Shown one piece after another: positions 18,192 through 27,703 of a DNA stretch of 64,000 nucleotides. Source of the stretch: Gulosibacter sediminis (GTDB lineage Bacteria; Actinomycetota; Actinomycetes; Actinomycetales; Microbacteriaceae); assembly GCF_023370115.1 (NCBI RefSeq), contig NZ_CP097160.1, positions 186,001 through 250,000 on the forward strand. Reading direction: 5' to 3'. Numbering within the stretch: the first letter of the stretch is position 1; the number at the start of each line of letters is the position of its first letter. The position numbers and the translations under genes are program-made. Below the pieces are notes generated by a model. The model was not told where the DNA came from and ran no database searches. It saw only the letters and a program-made list of their open reading frames with translations.

Positions 18192-19340
18192 ATGGACCCG
18201 ATTCGGGTTGGAATTATCGGTGCGGGTAATGTGCTGAACCAATACCTCGACAAGATTGGCTTGCACGCCGACGTCGACGTCGTCGCCATCGGCGACGTGA
18301 ACCTCGAAGCGGCTCAGCGTCGCGCCGAGGAGTATGGAATCGGCAAGGCGGTAACGCCCGACGAACTGCTTGCGGACGATGAGGTCGAGCTCGTTCTCAA
18401 CCTCACGCCGCCGAAGCTCCACGCCCCCGTGACGCTGCAGGCGATTGCGGCGGGCAAACACGTCCTCTCTGAGAAGCCGTTCGCCACTTCACTTGAGGAG
18501 GCGCAGGAGATCTTGGACGCGGCTAAGGCGGCCGGAGTTCGTGTCGGTTCGGCGCCGGCAACGTTCATGGGGTCGGGCATGCAGACAAGCCGCAAGCTCA
18601 TCGACGACGGATGGATCGGTCGGCCAGTCGCTGCCTTCGCCTCCTTTGCGTGCCGGGGTTATGAGTACTGGCATCCGAATGTTGACCCGTTCTACAGCGA
18701 AGGAGCCGGGCCGATGCTGGATATCGGCCCCTACCTCATCACCAACCTCATCAACATCTTCGGCCCGGCGGCGCGAGTCTCAGGTTCAGCGATGCGCAGC
18801 TCGGAGCTGCGCCCGCGGCCGGATGGGAAGGGCGGCTTTGCCGGTGAGATCAACATCAACACGCCGACGACCGTCACCGGCACTGTCGAGTTTGAATCGG
18901 GCGCAGTTGCGACCGTTATGCTGAGCTGGGACGTCTGGAATCACAACCTGCCGCACTTTGAGATCTACGGTACGAGCGGCACGATCGCGGCGCCGAACCC
19001 CGACCACTTCTCGGGTGCACCGGTGCTGCGCCGCGGTGAGGCACGCGACCTTTCGCTCGACATGACGCCTCCGGGCGAAGGCGACTGGCGAGAGACGCCC
19101 CTCACCCATCGAGACGACGCCTACCGCGGGATTGGCCTGGCAGAGTTCGGGCACGCAATCCGGGAAGGAATCGAACCGCGAACGGGAGGTGGCTTTTCGT
19201 ACCACGTGCTGGAGATCCTGCTCGCCTTCGAAGCGTCAGCGGCTCGAGGTGAGCACATCGACATCGAGAGCACGTGCGAGCGGCCGAGCCCGCTCCCCTC
19301 GATTGGGCCCAACGAACCCTTCCGCTACGACGCGGAGTAG
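18192..19340 (+). CDS. Gfo/Idh/MocA-family oxidoreductase
   Basis: A 382-residue NAD(P)-dependent sugar or cyclitol dehydrogenase. The ATG at 18192 is chosen because the Rossmann motif RVGIIGAGN starts at once and AGGAG lies just upstream; in-frame starts at 18162 and 18174 add only a few residues. The conserved SEKPF (catalytic Lys) and a C-terminal domain with MLDIGPYLITNLI are visible. The protein belongs to the long Gfo/Idh group that acts on pyranoses and inositol-like substrates. First of three members of this family in the island. Probably co-transcribed with the PucR-like regulator 38 bp downstream. Confidence 0.88.
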   Translation: MDPIRVGIIGAGNVLNQYLDKIGLHADVDVVAIGDVNLEAAQRRAEEYGIGKAVTPDELLADDEVELVLNLTPPKLHAPVTLQAIAAGKHVLSEKPFATSLEEAQEILDAAKAAGVRVGSAPATFMGSGMQTSRKLIDDGWIGRPVAAFASFACRGYEYWHPNVDPFYSEGAGPMLDIGPYLITNLINIFGPAARVSGSAMRSSELRPRPDGKGGFAGEININTPTTVTGTVEFESGAVATVMLSWDVWNHNLPHFEIYGTSGTIAAPNPDHFSGAPVLRRGEARDLSLDMTPPGEGDWRETPLTHRDDAYRGIGLAEFGHAIREGIEPRTGGGFSYHVLEILLAFEASAARGEHIDIESTCERPSPLPSIGPNEPFRYDAE

Positions 19341-19378
19341 GGGAGAGGCCGGGGTGTGGCACGTGAGGGGTGTGCGCA

Positions 19379-20884
19379 GTGCCTGCGGACGTCGATGAAC
19401 ACGGATCCGAGGGCACACAGCTGACAATCGCTGAGCTCGTGGCGATGCCACACCTCGGCCTCGAACTTGTTGCGGGCGCGGGCGGCGCCGATCGCGTCGT
19501 GCTGTGGACGCACACCTCGGAGTTGGAGGATCCGGGCCCCTGGCTCGAGGGCGGTGAACTGCTCATCGTCAATGGGTTCGGGGTGCCGGACCGCCCGGAC
19601 GGTCAGGTGCGGTATCTGCGCAGGCTCGCGGAACACCGTCTGGCCGGTATCGCCGTGAGCGTGCGCGCGCCCGAACTCACGCCGGAATTGCTCGCGGAGG
19701 CCGACAGGCTCGAATTTCCGGTGCTGAAGATCCCGAGGGCAACCCCGTTTATCGAACTGTCCTACCTGGTCGCCGGTGTCAGTGCACGATCCGCGCGGAG
19801 CCGCCTGTCGCGACATCTGCGCATCTTCGAGACCCTGAGGTTGAGAAATGACGGGCGCACGCCGATCGCTGAGATCTACACGCAGCTCGAAGCCATCACC
19901 GGGTACCGATTGGCCGTGCTCACGCCAGCGGGCCTGCCACTGATCGCTGACTGGGATTGGGTGCCAGACGACCTCGACCTCGCGCACTACTCGGGCTTGA
20001 CCGAGTTGCAGATGGTTCCGGGAGGATACCTCCTGCCGCTCGCGGTGGGAGATCGAGTCTCGGCCTACCTCGTGGCGATGGAGCACCCGGATGCGGAGCC
20101 CGAAGGCCTCGCCGCACTGCAGCATGTGAGTTCACTGGCCTACCTCGATGCGCTCGATGACCAACGTCGACGCGAAGCCGAGCATCGGCAACGGAGTGTG
20201 CTCTTCGCGCAAACGCTCGAGTCTGAACACGTCACCGATGAGCTGGAGCAGCGATATGCGCAACTCGGTTTCTTGGCCGACGACGAGAAGCGGGTGCTGG
20301 CGTTCGCACCCATCGACGACCGAGACCGTGTGGAGATCGAGGCACGCGACTGGCTTACCGATCGAAGCATTCCCTACCTCATGCTGGCGCGCGACGACCT
20401 CACCGCGATTCTCGCGTGCAGTGACGCCGAAATTGAGCAGCTTGCCCACGGCATAGGCCTCACCATCGGTGCGAGCAACCGCTTCGTGCACATGGCCGAG
20501 CTCAGGCAACGACAACGGCAGGCGCGCTGGACGTTGGCCGTGGCCGACGGGACCGGTGACATTCGCATGGCCGTCGCCGAGTCGACCCCCGGGATTCTGC
20601 AGTGGCTCCATCCCGACAAGCTGGTTGTTGAGCGGCTTGCGTACGACACCTTGCGGCCACTCATCGAACATGATGCAGCGAACGGGAGCGAGCTCGTACA
20701 TACCCTCGCGGTGTACTTCGAGTGCCAGGGCAAGTTGCGCATGACCGCGGCGCAGCTCTTCCTACATGAACACACCCTGGCGTACCGCATCAAGAAGATC
20801 GAACAAATCACACGCCGCAATCTCAAGGCGTACTCCGACTCCTTTGAACTCTGGCTTGCAGTGCAAGCGAATGCGCTTCGGTGA
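19379..20884 (+). CDS. PucR/CdaR-family transcriptional regulator
   Basis: A 501-residue regulator. The N-terminal PucR domain begins TIAELVAMPHLGLELVAGAG, and the middle part resembles a GGDEF-like sensor fold of CdaR proteins. The C-terminal PucR-type helix-turn-helix contains CQGKLRMTAAQLFLHEHT and AYRIKKIEQIT. The GTG at 19379 has GAGGGG 8 nt upstream; the GTG at 19370 overlaps that site. Relatives respond to purines, sugar acids or other nitrogen compounds. The location between a Gfo/Idh gene and the IolD homologue suggests it controls the second half of the island. Confidence 0.88.
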   Translation: MPADVDEHGSEGTQLTIAELVAMPHLGLELVAGAGGADRVVLWTHTSELEDPGPWLEGGELLIVNGFGVPDRPDGQVRYLRRLAEHRLAGIAVSVRAPELTPELLAEADRLEFPVLKIPRATPFIELSYLVAGVSARSARSRLSRHLRIFETLRLRNDGRTPIAEIYTQLEAITGYRLAVLTPAGLPLIADWDWVPDDLDLAHYSGLTELQMVPGGYLLPLAVGDRVSAYLVAMEHPDAEPEGLAALQHVSSLAYLDALDDQRRREAEHRQRSVLFAQTLESEHVTDELEQRYAQLGFLADDEKRVLAFAPIDDRDRVEIEARDWLTDRSIPYLMLARDDLTAILACSDAEIEQLAHGIGLTIGASNRFVHMAELRQRQRQARWTLAVADGTGDIRMAVAESTPGILQWLHPDKLVVERLAYDTLRPLIEHDAANGSELVHTLAVYFECQGKLRMTAAQLFLHEHTLAYRIKKIEQITRRNLKAYSDSFELWLAVQANALR

Positions 20885-20989
20885 CCGCGTACCAAAGTGA
20901 CACACCCCGACGAATTGCGGCACTGAAATTCTGTGTGGAGAACGCACGAGACCGCACGTCGCGTGCCCCATTCAAATTGAGGAGAACGC

Positions 20990-22936
20990 ATGAGCAGCAT
21001 TGACGCTGTCGCTACCCGGGCGGAGACTCGGAATGTCCGCCGCCGCACCGTGGCACAGGCGATCGTTGAGTTTCTGCAGGTGCAGTACAGCGAGTACGAC
21101 GGGGAGCGCCGCCGTCTGATCGGCGGTATGTACGGAATTTTTGGCCACGGTAACTCGGTTGGCCTTGCCCAGGGCATCAACGAGTACGGCACCGACTTCC
21201 CGTTCTATCAGGCGAAGAACGAGCAGAGCGCCGTGCACGCAGCAGCGGGGTACGCAAAGGCCGCCAACCGCACTGCGACGCTTGCCTGCACGGCTTCGGC
21301 GGGCCCTGGCTCGACGAACATGATCTCCGGCGCGTCGACCGCCACGACGAACCGTCTGCCCGTGCTCCTGTTCCCCGCCGACATCATCAACAACCGCCTG
21401 GGCGACCCGGTGCTCCAGCAGATCGAGCACCCCGTCGAGCGCGACGTATCCGCGAACGACTGTTTCCGCCCCGTGAGCCGATACTTTGACCGCATCACCC
21501 ACCCGGCGCAGCTCCTGTCGACCCTGCCCGAGGCGATGCGCGTCTTGACTGACCCGGTCGACACCGGTGCTGTCGTCGTCTGCCTGCCGCAGGACATGCA
21601 GGGTGCTGAGTATGACTATCCCGAAGAATTCTTTACGCCGCGCGTGTGGCACATCCGTCGCCGCCTCGCGGCCGAGGAGGAACTCGCGGGAGCGGCCGAG
21701 ATCATCTCAGCGGCGAAGCGACCGATCATCGTCGCGGGTGGCGGTGTGCGGTACTCGAAGGCACAGACCGAACTCGAGCAGTTCAGCTCGACCTTTGGCA
21801 TCCCCGTCACCGAGACGTACGCGGGCAAGGGCGCTGGTCCGGTCAATGAACTTGGTCTTGGTGGCCTAGGCGTCACCGGTACCGTCGGTGCCAACAAGCT
21901 CGCGCGCGATGCCGACTGCGTGATCACAGTCGGCACGCGCCTGCAGGACTTCGTGACGGCGTCGCACACTCTGTTCCAGAACCCCGAGGTGAACATCGTC
22001 AACCTCAACGTGGGCGCATTCGACGCCCACAAGATGGGCGCATTCCCCGTCATCGGTGATGCGAAGCGGTCCCTCGCAGCCCTCACCGAGTCGCTGACCG
22101 CACAGGGGTACTCGGTATACGGCGGCTACGGTGCAGACATTGACGCTGCCCGCGCGCAGACCGCGGCCAACCTCGAACACGACCTGCAGGACTTTGCTGA
22201 CGAGCAGATGAGTCAGGCACAGGTCATCGAAAAGCTCAACCGAAAGCTGACGAACGAGGATGCGCTCGTGCTCGGCTCGGGCGGCGTGGTTGAAGGCGTG
22301 CACAAGGCCTGGGATCCGTCGAACGGTGCCGAGATTCACTTCGAGTACGCGAACTCCTGCATGGGGCACGAGATTCCGGCCGGCATCGGCTACCGCCTAG
22401 GTCAGCCCGAGCTCCCCGGCGACGTGTATGTGCTCATCGGTGACGGCACCTACTTCATGCAGCCGACCGAGCTCGTGACCGCAGTGCAGGAACGGAAGAA
22501 GATCGTCGTCGTGGTGATCGACAACAGCGGTCACCAGTGCATTTGGCCGCTCCAGGTGTCGAAGGGCGGCGAAGGGTCGGAATTCGGCACCCAGCTGCGC
22601 CACCGCGGTGCCGAATCGGGTCGCCTCGACGGCGACATCGTTCCGGTGAATATCGCCGAGAATGCGGCCAGCTTCGGTTGCGCTGCCTGGTCGACGAACA
22701 CCCTCGAAGAGTTCGAGGCGGCGCTCGCGGCTGCCGACGAGGTCGAAGGCCGACCCGCCGTCATCGTCGCGCACGTTGAGCCCTACCGCTACCTGACCGG
22801 CAACGGTGAGTTCTGGGACGTCGGCGTGCCGATGACCTCCGGGCGCAGCGGCAGCGTTGAAGGAACCCGCAAGCACCTGGAGGGCCGCGCTCGGCAGCGC
22901 TTCTACGGCGCCACGACGCCGCCGTCCACGAAGTAA
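20990..22936 (+). CDS. iolD: IolD-like ThDP-dependent trihydroxycyclohexanedione acylhydrolase
   Basis: A 648-residue thiamine-diphosphate enzyme, the usual length for IolD. The N-terminal domain has YGIFGHGN and the ThDP-activating Glu in QAKNEQSAVHAAAGYAKA. The C-terminal domain has the ThDP motif beginning GDGTYF, with the Asn at VVIDNSGHQ. IolD hydrolyses the inositol-derived ring 3D-(3,5/4)-trihydroxycyclohexane-1,2-dione. GAGGAG precedes the ATG. No iolB, iolC, iolE or iolJ gene lies in the window, so either those are elsewhere or this protein opens a related cyclic dione. The gene symbol denotes family, not proven reaction. Confidence 0.88.
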   Translation: MSSIDAVATRAETRNVRRRTVAQAIVEFLQVQYSEYDGERRRLIGGMYGIFGHGNSVGLAQGINEYGTDFPFYQAKNEQSAVHAAAGYAKAANRTATLACTASAGPGSTNMISGASTATTNRLPVLLFPADIINNRLGDPVLQQIEHPVERDVSANDCFRPVSRYFDRITHPAQLLSTLPEAMRVLTDPVDTGAVVVCLPQDMQGAEYDYPEEFFTPRVWHIRRRLAAEEELAGAAEIISAAKRPIIVAGGGVRYSKAQTELEQFSSTFGIPVTETYAGKGAGPVNELGLGGLGVTGTVGANKLARDADCVITVGTRLQDFVTASHTLFQNPEVNIVNLNVGAFDAHKMGAFPVIGDAKRSLAALTESLTAQGYSVYGGYGADIDAARAQTAANLEHDLQDFADEQMSQAQVIEKLNRKLTNEDALVLGSGGVVEGVHKAWDPSNGAEIHFEYANSCMGHEIPAGIGYRLGQPELPGDVYVLIGDGTYFMQPTELVTAVQERKKIVVVVIDNSGHQCIWPLQVSKGGEGSEFGTQLRHRGAESGRLDGDIVPVNIAENAASFGCAAWSTNTLEEFEAALAAADEVEGRPAVIVAHVEPYRYLTGNGEFWDVGVPMTSGRSGSVEGTRKHLEGRARQRFYGATTPPSTK

Positions 22937-22948
22937 CCCGCCCGATTT

Positions 22949-23000
22949 CGGTCGAGCCGCGCCGGTGGTGATGGATGTCATTCACCGGTGCGGCTCGACC
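22949..23000 (+). terminator. 18-bp hairpin between iolD-like and aldehyde dehydrogenase genes
   Basis: Arms 22949-22966 and 22983-23000 pair with one mismatch around a 16-nt loop. No T-tract follows. It may process, stabilise or partly terminate the transcript rather than fully stop it. Confidence 0.5.
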
Positions 23001-23035
23001 GCCGAGCCGTCAACGTCGCGACAAAGGACACTGCT

Positions 23036-24391
23036 ATGACTACTTTCGCCGTCACCAACCCCGCAACTGGAGAACGCCTGGCTGAGTATCCGGCCGCAAC
23101 AGATGACCAGGTTGAGGCCGCGCTCGCCGCTGCGCACTCGACGTACCGAACGTGGTCGCGCACCTGGTCCACCGGTGAGCGCGCTGCGCTTGCTGCACGA
23201 TTCGCCGATCTCCTCGAGGAACGCATCGACGAGCTCAGCGCGATCATCAACCGTGAGATGGGCAAACCCCTCAAGCAATGTGCCGGTGAGGTGCACTTCG
23301 CTGCCTCGATTGCTCGAGCGTTTTCCCGCAACGCCGAGGCATGGCTCGCCGATGAGCCGATTCCCACCGCCGACGGTCTCCGCAGCTTTTTCCGCTTCCA
23401 GGGGCTCGGCGCGATTCTCGGTATCATGCCGTGGAACTACCCGTATTATCAGGTCGCCCGCTTTGCAGTGCCCAACCTTATCCTGGGGAATACGGTGGTG
23501 CTGCGCCACGCATCACAGTGTCCTGAATCAGCGCTCGCACTGCAACAACTCTTCGCCGACGCTGGGTTCCCGGACGGCGCCTATGTGAATGTCTTTGCCT
23601 CGCACGAGCAGATTTCCACGATGATCGCGGACGACCGCATCCAGGGAGTCTCGCTGACCGGGTCGGAACGGGCAGGAGCGACGGTCGCCGCACAGGCGGG
23701 CCAGGCGCTCAAGAAGTGCGTCCTGGAGCTGGGTGGCTCCGACGCGTTCCTCGTACTTGAAACTGACGACATTGATGCCGCGGTGCAGCACGCACTCGTA
23801 GGTCGGATGGACAACACCGGGCAGAGTTGCAGCGGAACGAAGCGTATCGCTGTGCTCGACCGCTACTTCGACGAGTTTGCCGCAAAGTTCGCCGCGGCGA
23901 TCGGCAGCCAGTCATTCGCGGATGGCGACTACGGCCCGCTCTCTTCGGAGTCGGCGACTCGTGATCTCACAAGCCAAGTGCAGGGCGCGCTTGATGCGGG
24001 GGCCACTCTGCTCGTCGGCAACAACGAGCCGCAGCGCAATGTCTACACACCCTCAGTGCTGACCGGAGTGACGCCGCAAATGGATCTCTACCAGGAGGAG
24101 CTGTTTGGCCCGGTCGCACAGCTGTACCGGGTCTCGAGTGACGATGAGGCGATCGAGTTGGCCAATGCGACCCCCTTCGGGCTCAGCGCGGTGGTCATCT
24201 GTGATGACCGGGAACGCGCGGAACGAATCGGCGACCGACTCGATGTCGGCATGGTGTTCATCGGCGCCGGCATGCTCGGCGGGCCCGACGTGCCATTCGG
24301 TGGCGTGAAGAAGTCCGGATACGGCCGAGAGATTGGTAAGGCCGGGATGCTCGAGTTCGCGAACAAGAAACTCTTCCGTTTCGCGGATTAG
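23036..24391 (+). CDS. NAD(P)-dependent succinate-semialdehyde-type dehydrogenase
   Basis: A 451-residue aldehyde dehydrogenase. Family residues visible are the Asn of IMPWNYPYY, the catalytic Glu in LELGGSDAF and the catalytic Cys in NTGQSCSGTKR. The overall sequence places it with short succinate-semialdehyde dehydrogenases (GabD2/YneI type). In sugar-acid or cyclitol pathways, relatives oxidise 2-oxoglutarate semialdehyde, malonate semialdehyde or glycolaldehyde. The ATG at 23036 follows AAAGGAC. It is separated from the IolD homologue by about 100 bp with a hairpin, and from the next gene by 8 bp, so it forms a unit with the IolG homologue. Confidence 0.9.
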   Translation: MTTFAVTNPATGERLAEYPAATDDQVEAALAAAHSTYRTWSRTWSTGERAALAARFADLLEERIDELSAIINREMGKPLKQCAGEVHFAASIARAFSRNAEAWLADEPIPTADGLRSFFRFQGLGAILGIMPWNYPYYQVARFAVPNLILGNTVVLRHASQCPESALALQQLFADAGFPDGAYVNVFASHEQISTMIADDRIQGVSLTGSERAGATVAAQAGQALKKCVLELGGSDAFLVLETDDIDAAVQHALVGRMDNTGQSCSGTKRIAVLDRYFDEFAAKFAAAIGSQSFADGDYGPLSSESATRDLTSQVQGALDAGATLLVGNNEPQRNVYTPSVLTGVTPQMDLYQEELFGPVAQLYRVSSDDEAIELANATPFGLSAVVICDDRERAERIGDRLDVGMVFIGAGMLGGPDVPFGGVKKSGYGREIGKAGMLEFANKKLFRFAD

Positions 24392-24399
24392 GAAGTGAG

Positions 24400-25407
24400 A
24401 TGACGGATTCTCTGCTCCGGGTGGGCCTCATTGGAACTGGCCGTATCGGCCAAATTCACGGCCGCCATATCGGCAACCATGCAGATTCGGTGCTGGCACG
24501 AATCGCGGATCCTTACATCGAGGGCGCGAGGCAGTTGGCCAAGGGCTTCGGCAGCGAAGTGACGGATGACCCGCGAGAACTTATCGACAGTGGCGATCTC
24601 GACGCGGTCGTCGTCGCGGCGCCGACGCCTCAGCACGTCAATCTCATTGAGGCCTGCGTCGACGCCGGCGTGCCGGTGCTCTGTGAGAAGCCGATTGATC
24701 TCGATCTCACCCGAGTCGATGGGCTTGCCGCCAAAGTCGCCGCGAGCGGCGTGCCCGTTGCGATTGGGTTTAATCAGCGGTTTGACCCCGCGATTGCCGA
24801 GGTGCATGAGCGCGTGGCGAACGGAGCCATCGGCCAACTCGAGCAGCTCGTGTTGGTGAGCCGTGACCCTGGGCCACCTCCCGCCGACTACCTCGCGGTG
24901 TCGGGAGGAATCTTCCGAGACATGACCATTCATGATTTCGACCTCGCACGCTTCTTTGTGGGCGAGGTAGTTGAAGTGAGCGCGTTCGGTAGTGCACTCT
25001 TCGACGCGGGTGCGCAGCAGCACGACGACTTCGACACGGTGAACGTCACCCTTCGGGGAGCCTCCGGCGCATTGGTCTCGATTGTGAATTCACGACACAG
25101 CGCGTACGGCTACGACCAACGTCTGGAGGCGTTCGGCAGCGAGGGGCTCCTGCAGGTGGCGAACGCCCCGGCCTCACTTGTGCACGCGGCCTCCGCCGAA
25201 GGCGTGGAGACGAAGGCGCCATACGTCGAGTCATTCTTGGATCGATACGAGACCGCGTACGCTCGCGAGCTGACCGAGTTCTATCGACTCGTGCGGCGCG
25301 AAGCCGCAACGAGCCCAACGTTCCAGGACGGTCAAGCCGCTCAGGTGATCGCGGATGCGGCGCATCGCTCGGCACACGAGCGCCGCACCGTTCGGCTTGA
25401 TTCGTAA
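24400..25407 (+). CDS. Inositol 2-dehydrogenase-like Gfo/Idh/MocA protein
   Basis: A 335-residue NAD-dependent dehydrogenase close to IolG in length and pattern. The Rossmann motif is VGLIGTGRIGQIHG. CEKPID holds the catalytic Lys, and GGIFRDMTIHDFDLARFF carries the Asp/His pair conserved in inositol dehydrogenases. IolG oxidises myo-inositol to 2-keto-myo-inositol. With the IolD homologue it hints at a cyclitol substrate. Translation starts 9 bp after the aldehyde dehydrogenase stop. A perfect 17-bp terminator hairpin follows. Confidence 0.88.
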   Translation: MTDSLLRVGLIGTGRIGQIHGRHIGNHADSVLARIADPYIEGARQLAKGFGSEVTDDPRELIDSGDLDAVVVAAPTPQHVNLIEACVDAGVPVLCEKPIDLDLTRVDGLAAKVAASGVPVAIGFNQRFDPAIAEVHERVANGAIGQLEQLVLVSRDPGPPPADYLAVSGGIFRDMTIHDFDLARFFVGEVVEVSAFGSALFDAGAQQHDDFDTVNVTLRGASGALVSIVNSRHSAYGYDQRLEAFGSEGLLQVANAPASLVHAASAEGVETKAPYVESFLDRYETAYARELTEFYRLVRREAATSPTFQDGQAAQVIADAAHRSAHERRTVRLDS

Positions 25408-25426
25408 CTTTCTCGGGAAATGGCAC

Positions 25427-25470
25427 AACTAGATCGGGCCCGTCGTTGCTACTACGGGCCCGATCTAGTT
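25427..25470. terminator. Bidirectional terminator hairpin between convergent Gfo/Idh genes
   Basis: Perfect 17-bp arms (25427-25443, 25454-25470) with a 10-nt loop lie between a + strand stop at 25407 and a - strand stop at 25474. The A/T-rich outer ends (AACTAG/CTAGTT) suit termination in both directions. Confidence 0.8.
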
Positions 25471-25473
25471 CGT

Positions 25474-26661
25474 CTACTCAGCGTTGAACGTGGTTTTGCC
25501 TGAGACTTCCGGCACGTCTACCCACGTGCCGGAATCGGCGCTCCGAAGCGAAGCATCGACGAGCTCCGACGCCGACCAGCCGTCGGCAACCGATGGCGCA
25601 AGCTGCTTGTTCTCGAGAACGGAGCGAATAAACAGCGACGCTTCGATCGTCTTCAAGTCGTTAAAGCCAATGCCGGGACCAGCATTCGGCTGGAACCTCG
25701 CGAATTCGCCCATGGAGGGATCCGTGAGGATCGTGCGATAGCCGCTGAGATCCGTGGCGAGTTCGAGCTGATTCATCTGCTCGAAGTTCCAGCGCAACGA
25801 GCCCTTCGTGCCGTATACCTCGAGGATGTACTGGGCGTGCGGGCCGATGCCCACACGGGTCGACTCGAGGAAACCGACGGCGCCGCCCTCGAACCGCGCG
25901 ATCGCCGCCGCGTAGTCCTCATTCTCAACCTTCCGCATAGTGTCGGAAGCCGCACCCTTATTGAAGGAGTTCGCGGAATTTCCGGCCGGCAGCGGACGTT
26001 CAGTGATGAAGGTCTCGGTGATCGCATTCAACGAAGTGATGCGCCCGATGATGAACTGGGCAAGGTCAAAACCGTGGGAGAGCACATCGCCGAGCACACC
26101 AGTGCCCGCGCGGGCCTTTTCGTATCGCCAGGTAAACACCGCGTTCGGGTCGGATGCGTAGCTCGTCAGCAGGCGCATCTGCACGTTCGTGATCGTGCCG
26201 AGCTCACCCGAGCGCACGAGACGACGAGCCTCAGCGACGGCGGGCGCGTGGCGATAGTTGAATCCGACGGAAGTGATGAGCCCTGCCGCCGCGGCACCCT
26301 GGGCGATCTCCCGCGACTGCGTCGCGCTGATACCCATGGGCTTCTCGATCCAGAACGGCTTGCCTGCGGCAATCGTGGCGAGGGCGATCTCGTGGTGGAG
26401 AAAATTCGGGGCACAGATTGAAACGACGTCGACATCGGGGTGCGCAAGCAGCTCGTGGTAGTCGTTCGTCACTTCCCGAAAGCCGAGGGCTGTGGTCGCA
26501 TGATCCCGGCCGTTGGGGTCTGGGTCTGCCGCAATCACCAGTTCGGGGTGCGCTTCGAGCTCGGGAAAGAACTGTCGCGTCGCCAAGTAGGCGCGGGCGT
26601 GCAGCCGCCCCATCCATCCGACTGAAATCAGTCCAACACCGATTCGCTGCTGTTGTGTCAC
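25474..26661 (-). CDS. Gfo/Idh/MocA-family oxidoreductase (long form)
   Basis: A 395-residue dehydrogenase with the Rossmann start IGVGLISVGWMGRLHARAY, the catalytic motif IEKPMG and a C-terminal domain containing LSHGFDLAQFIIG. This group acts on sugars and sugar derivatives. It is transcribed alone on the minus strand, away from the SDR gene, which leaves a 196-bp divergent promoter region. It probably oxidises one of the substrates imported by the ribose-type ABC system; the substrate cannot be read from the sequence. Confidence 0.88.
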   Translation of the reverse strand: MTQQQRIGVGLISVGWMGRLHARAYLATRQFFPELEAHPELVIAADPDPNGRDHATTALGFREVTNDYHELLAHPDVDVVSICAPNFLHHEIALATIAAGKPFWIEKPMGISATQSREIAQGAAAAGLITSVGFNYRHAPAVAEARRLVRSGELGTITNVQMRLLTSYASDPNAVFTWRYEKARAGTGVLGDVLSHGFDLAQFIIGRITSLNAITETFITERPLPAGNSANSFNKGAASDTMRKVENEDYAAAIARFEGGAVGFLESTRVGIGPHAQYILEVYGTKGSLRWNFEQMNQLELATDLSGYRTILTDPSMGEFARFQPNAGPGIGFNDLKTIEASLFIRSVLENKQLAPSVADGWSASELVDASLRSADSGTWVDVPEVSGKTTFNAE

Positions 26662-26857
26662 GTCGACTCCTTCGTCGCCAGTCTATGCGGGCGTCGTGGT
26701 TCAAAAGCGTTGGCAGGATCGCCTTCACTTGGCAGCGAGCCTATTTCCGTTTCACGGGCCCGAGATGTTCCAATCTGGAACAACCAGGGAAATGCCCCGC
26801 TTGGTCTACTTGTCCACACAGAGTCGCGACAGTGATGACAAGGGAGTTTGCACGGGC

Positions 26858-27649
26858 ATGCGTTGGACCAAAGAACAGTCTCGAACCGGCACTCGGGTGG
26901 GGGGGAACGCGTCGCTTGAGAATCTCAACGTCGTTGTGACTGGCGCGGGCTCTGGCGTCGGCTTGGCGACCGCGCGACTGTTCGCCGCGCGTGGGGCCCG
27001 AGTGGCGCTCCTTGGCCGGCGCGCCGCCGCCCTTCAAACAATCGAGGACGAGCTGGCCCCACTCGCGTCCGGGTACGTCGTAGATATTGCGGACGAACGG
27101 GCGGTGGTCGAAACGATCGAACAGATTTACTCGGACTTCGGCGGCATCGACGTTGTCGTGAACGCCGCCGGTATCGCCCAAGAGGCAGCCCTGCAGCAAC
27201 TCGACGGTGACACGTGGCGCGCGACGATCGACACGAACCTGTCGGGCACGTTTTACGTGTGCCGGGAGGCAGCGAACTACCTGCCGCATGGCGGCGCGGT
27301 CGTCAACGTGGCGTCCGACCTCGCCACGATGGGCGTGGCCGGGCTCGTGCATTACTCAGCCTCGAAAGCTGGTGTCGTCGGCCTGACCCGTGGCCTCGCC
27401 GCGGAACTTGCCCCGCGCATCCGAGTGAATGCGGTCTGCCCGGGGCCAATCGACACTCCGATGCTCCGGGCCGGTATCGAGGCCGCAGCAGACCCCGCCG
27501 CCGCACTGCGCACCAAGGAACTCTCGGTGCCACTTGCGCGGTTGGCCAGTGCCGACGAAGTCGCTCGAGCCATCTATTTTCTGGCGGTCGACGGCACATT
27601 TGCGACCGGCGCGACGCTCGAGTTCGACGGCGGCACCTCGGTGGTTTGA
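26858..27649 (+). CDS. Short-chain dehydrogenase/reductase (SDR)
   Basis: A 263-residue classical SDR. The cofactor motif TGAGSGVGLA, NVAS strand, and catalytic Tyr/Lys in HYSASKAG are visible, then PGPIDTPM. An in-frame ATG at 26696 would add 54 residues with no SDR character, so the ATG at 26858 (AGGGAG 11 nt upstream) is preferred. A G7 run at 26899-26905 lies in codons 14-16. In known non-phosphorylative sugar routes an SDR oxidises the 2-keto-3-deoxy acid at C4 before an FAH-family hydrolase cleaves it; this gene could play that part. The dehydratase gene follows after 54 bp. Confidence 0.85.
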   Translation: MRWTKEQSRTGTRVGGNASLENLNVVVTGAGSGVGLATARLFAARGARVALLGRRAAALQTIEDELAPLASGYVVDIADERAVVETIEQIYSDFGGIDVVVNAAGIAQEAALQQLDGDTWRATIDTNLSGTFYVCREAANYLPHGGAVVNVASDLATMGVAGLVHYSASKAGVVGLTRGLAAELAPRIRVNAVCPGPIDTPMLRAGIEAAADPAAALRTKELSVPLARLASADEVARAIYFLAVDGTFATGATLEFDGGTSVV

Positions 27650-27703
27650 GGCACCGCAACTGGCGATCAACCGATCAAGCTAGCAATTGGAAACGAAGGA
27701 CTG

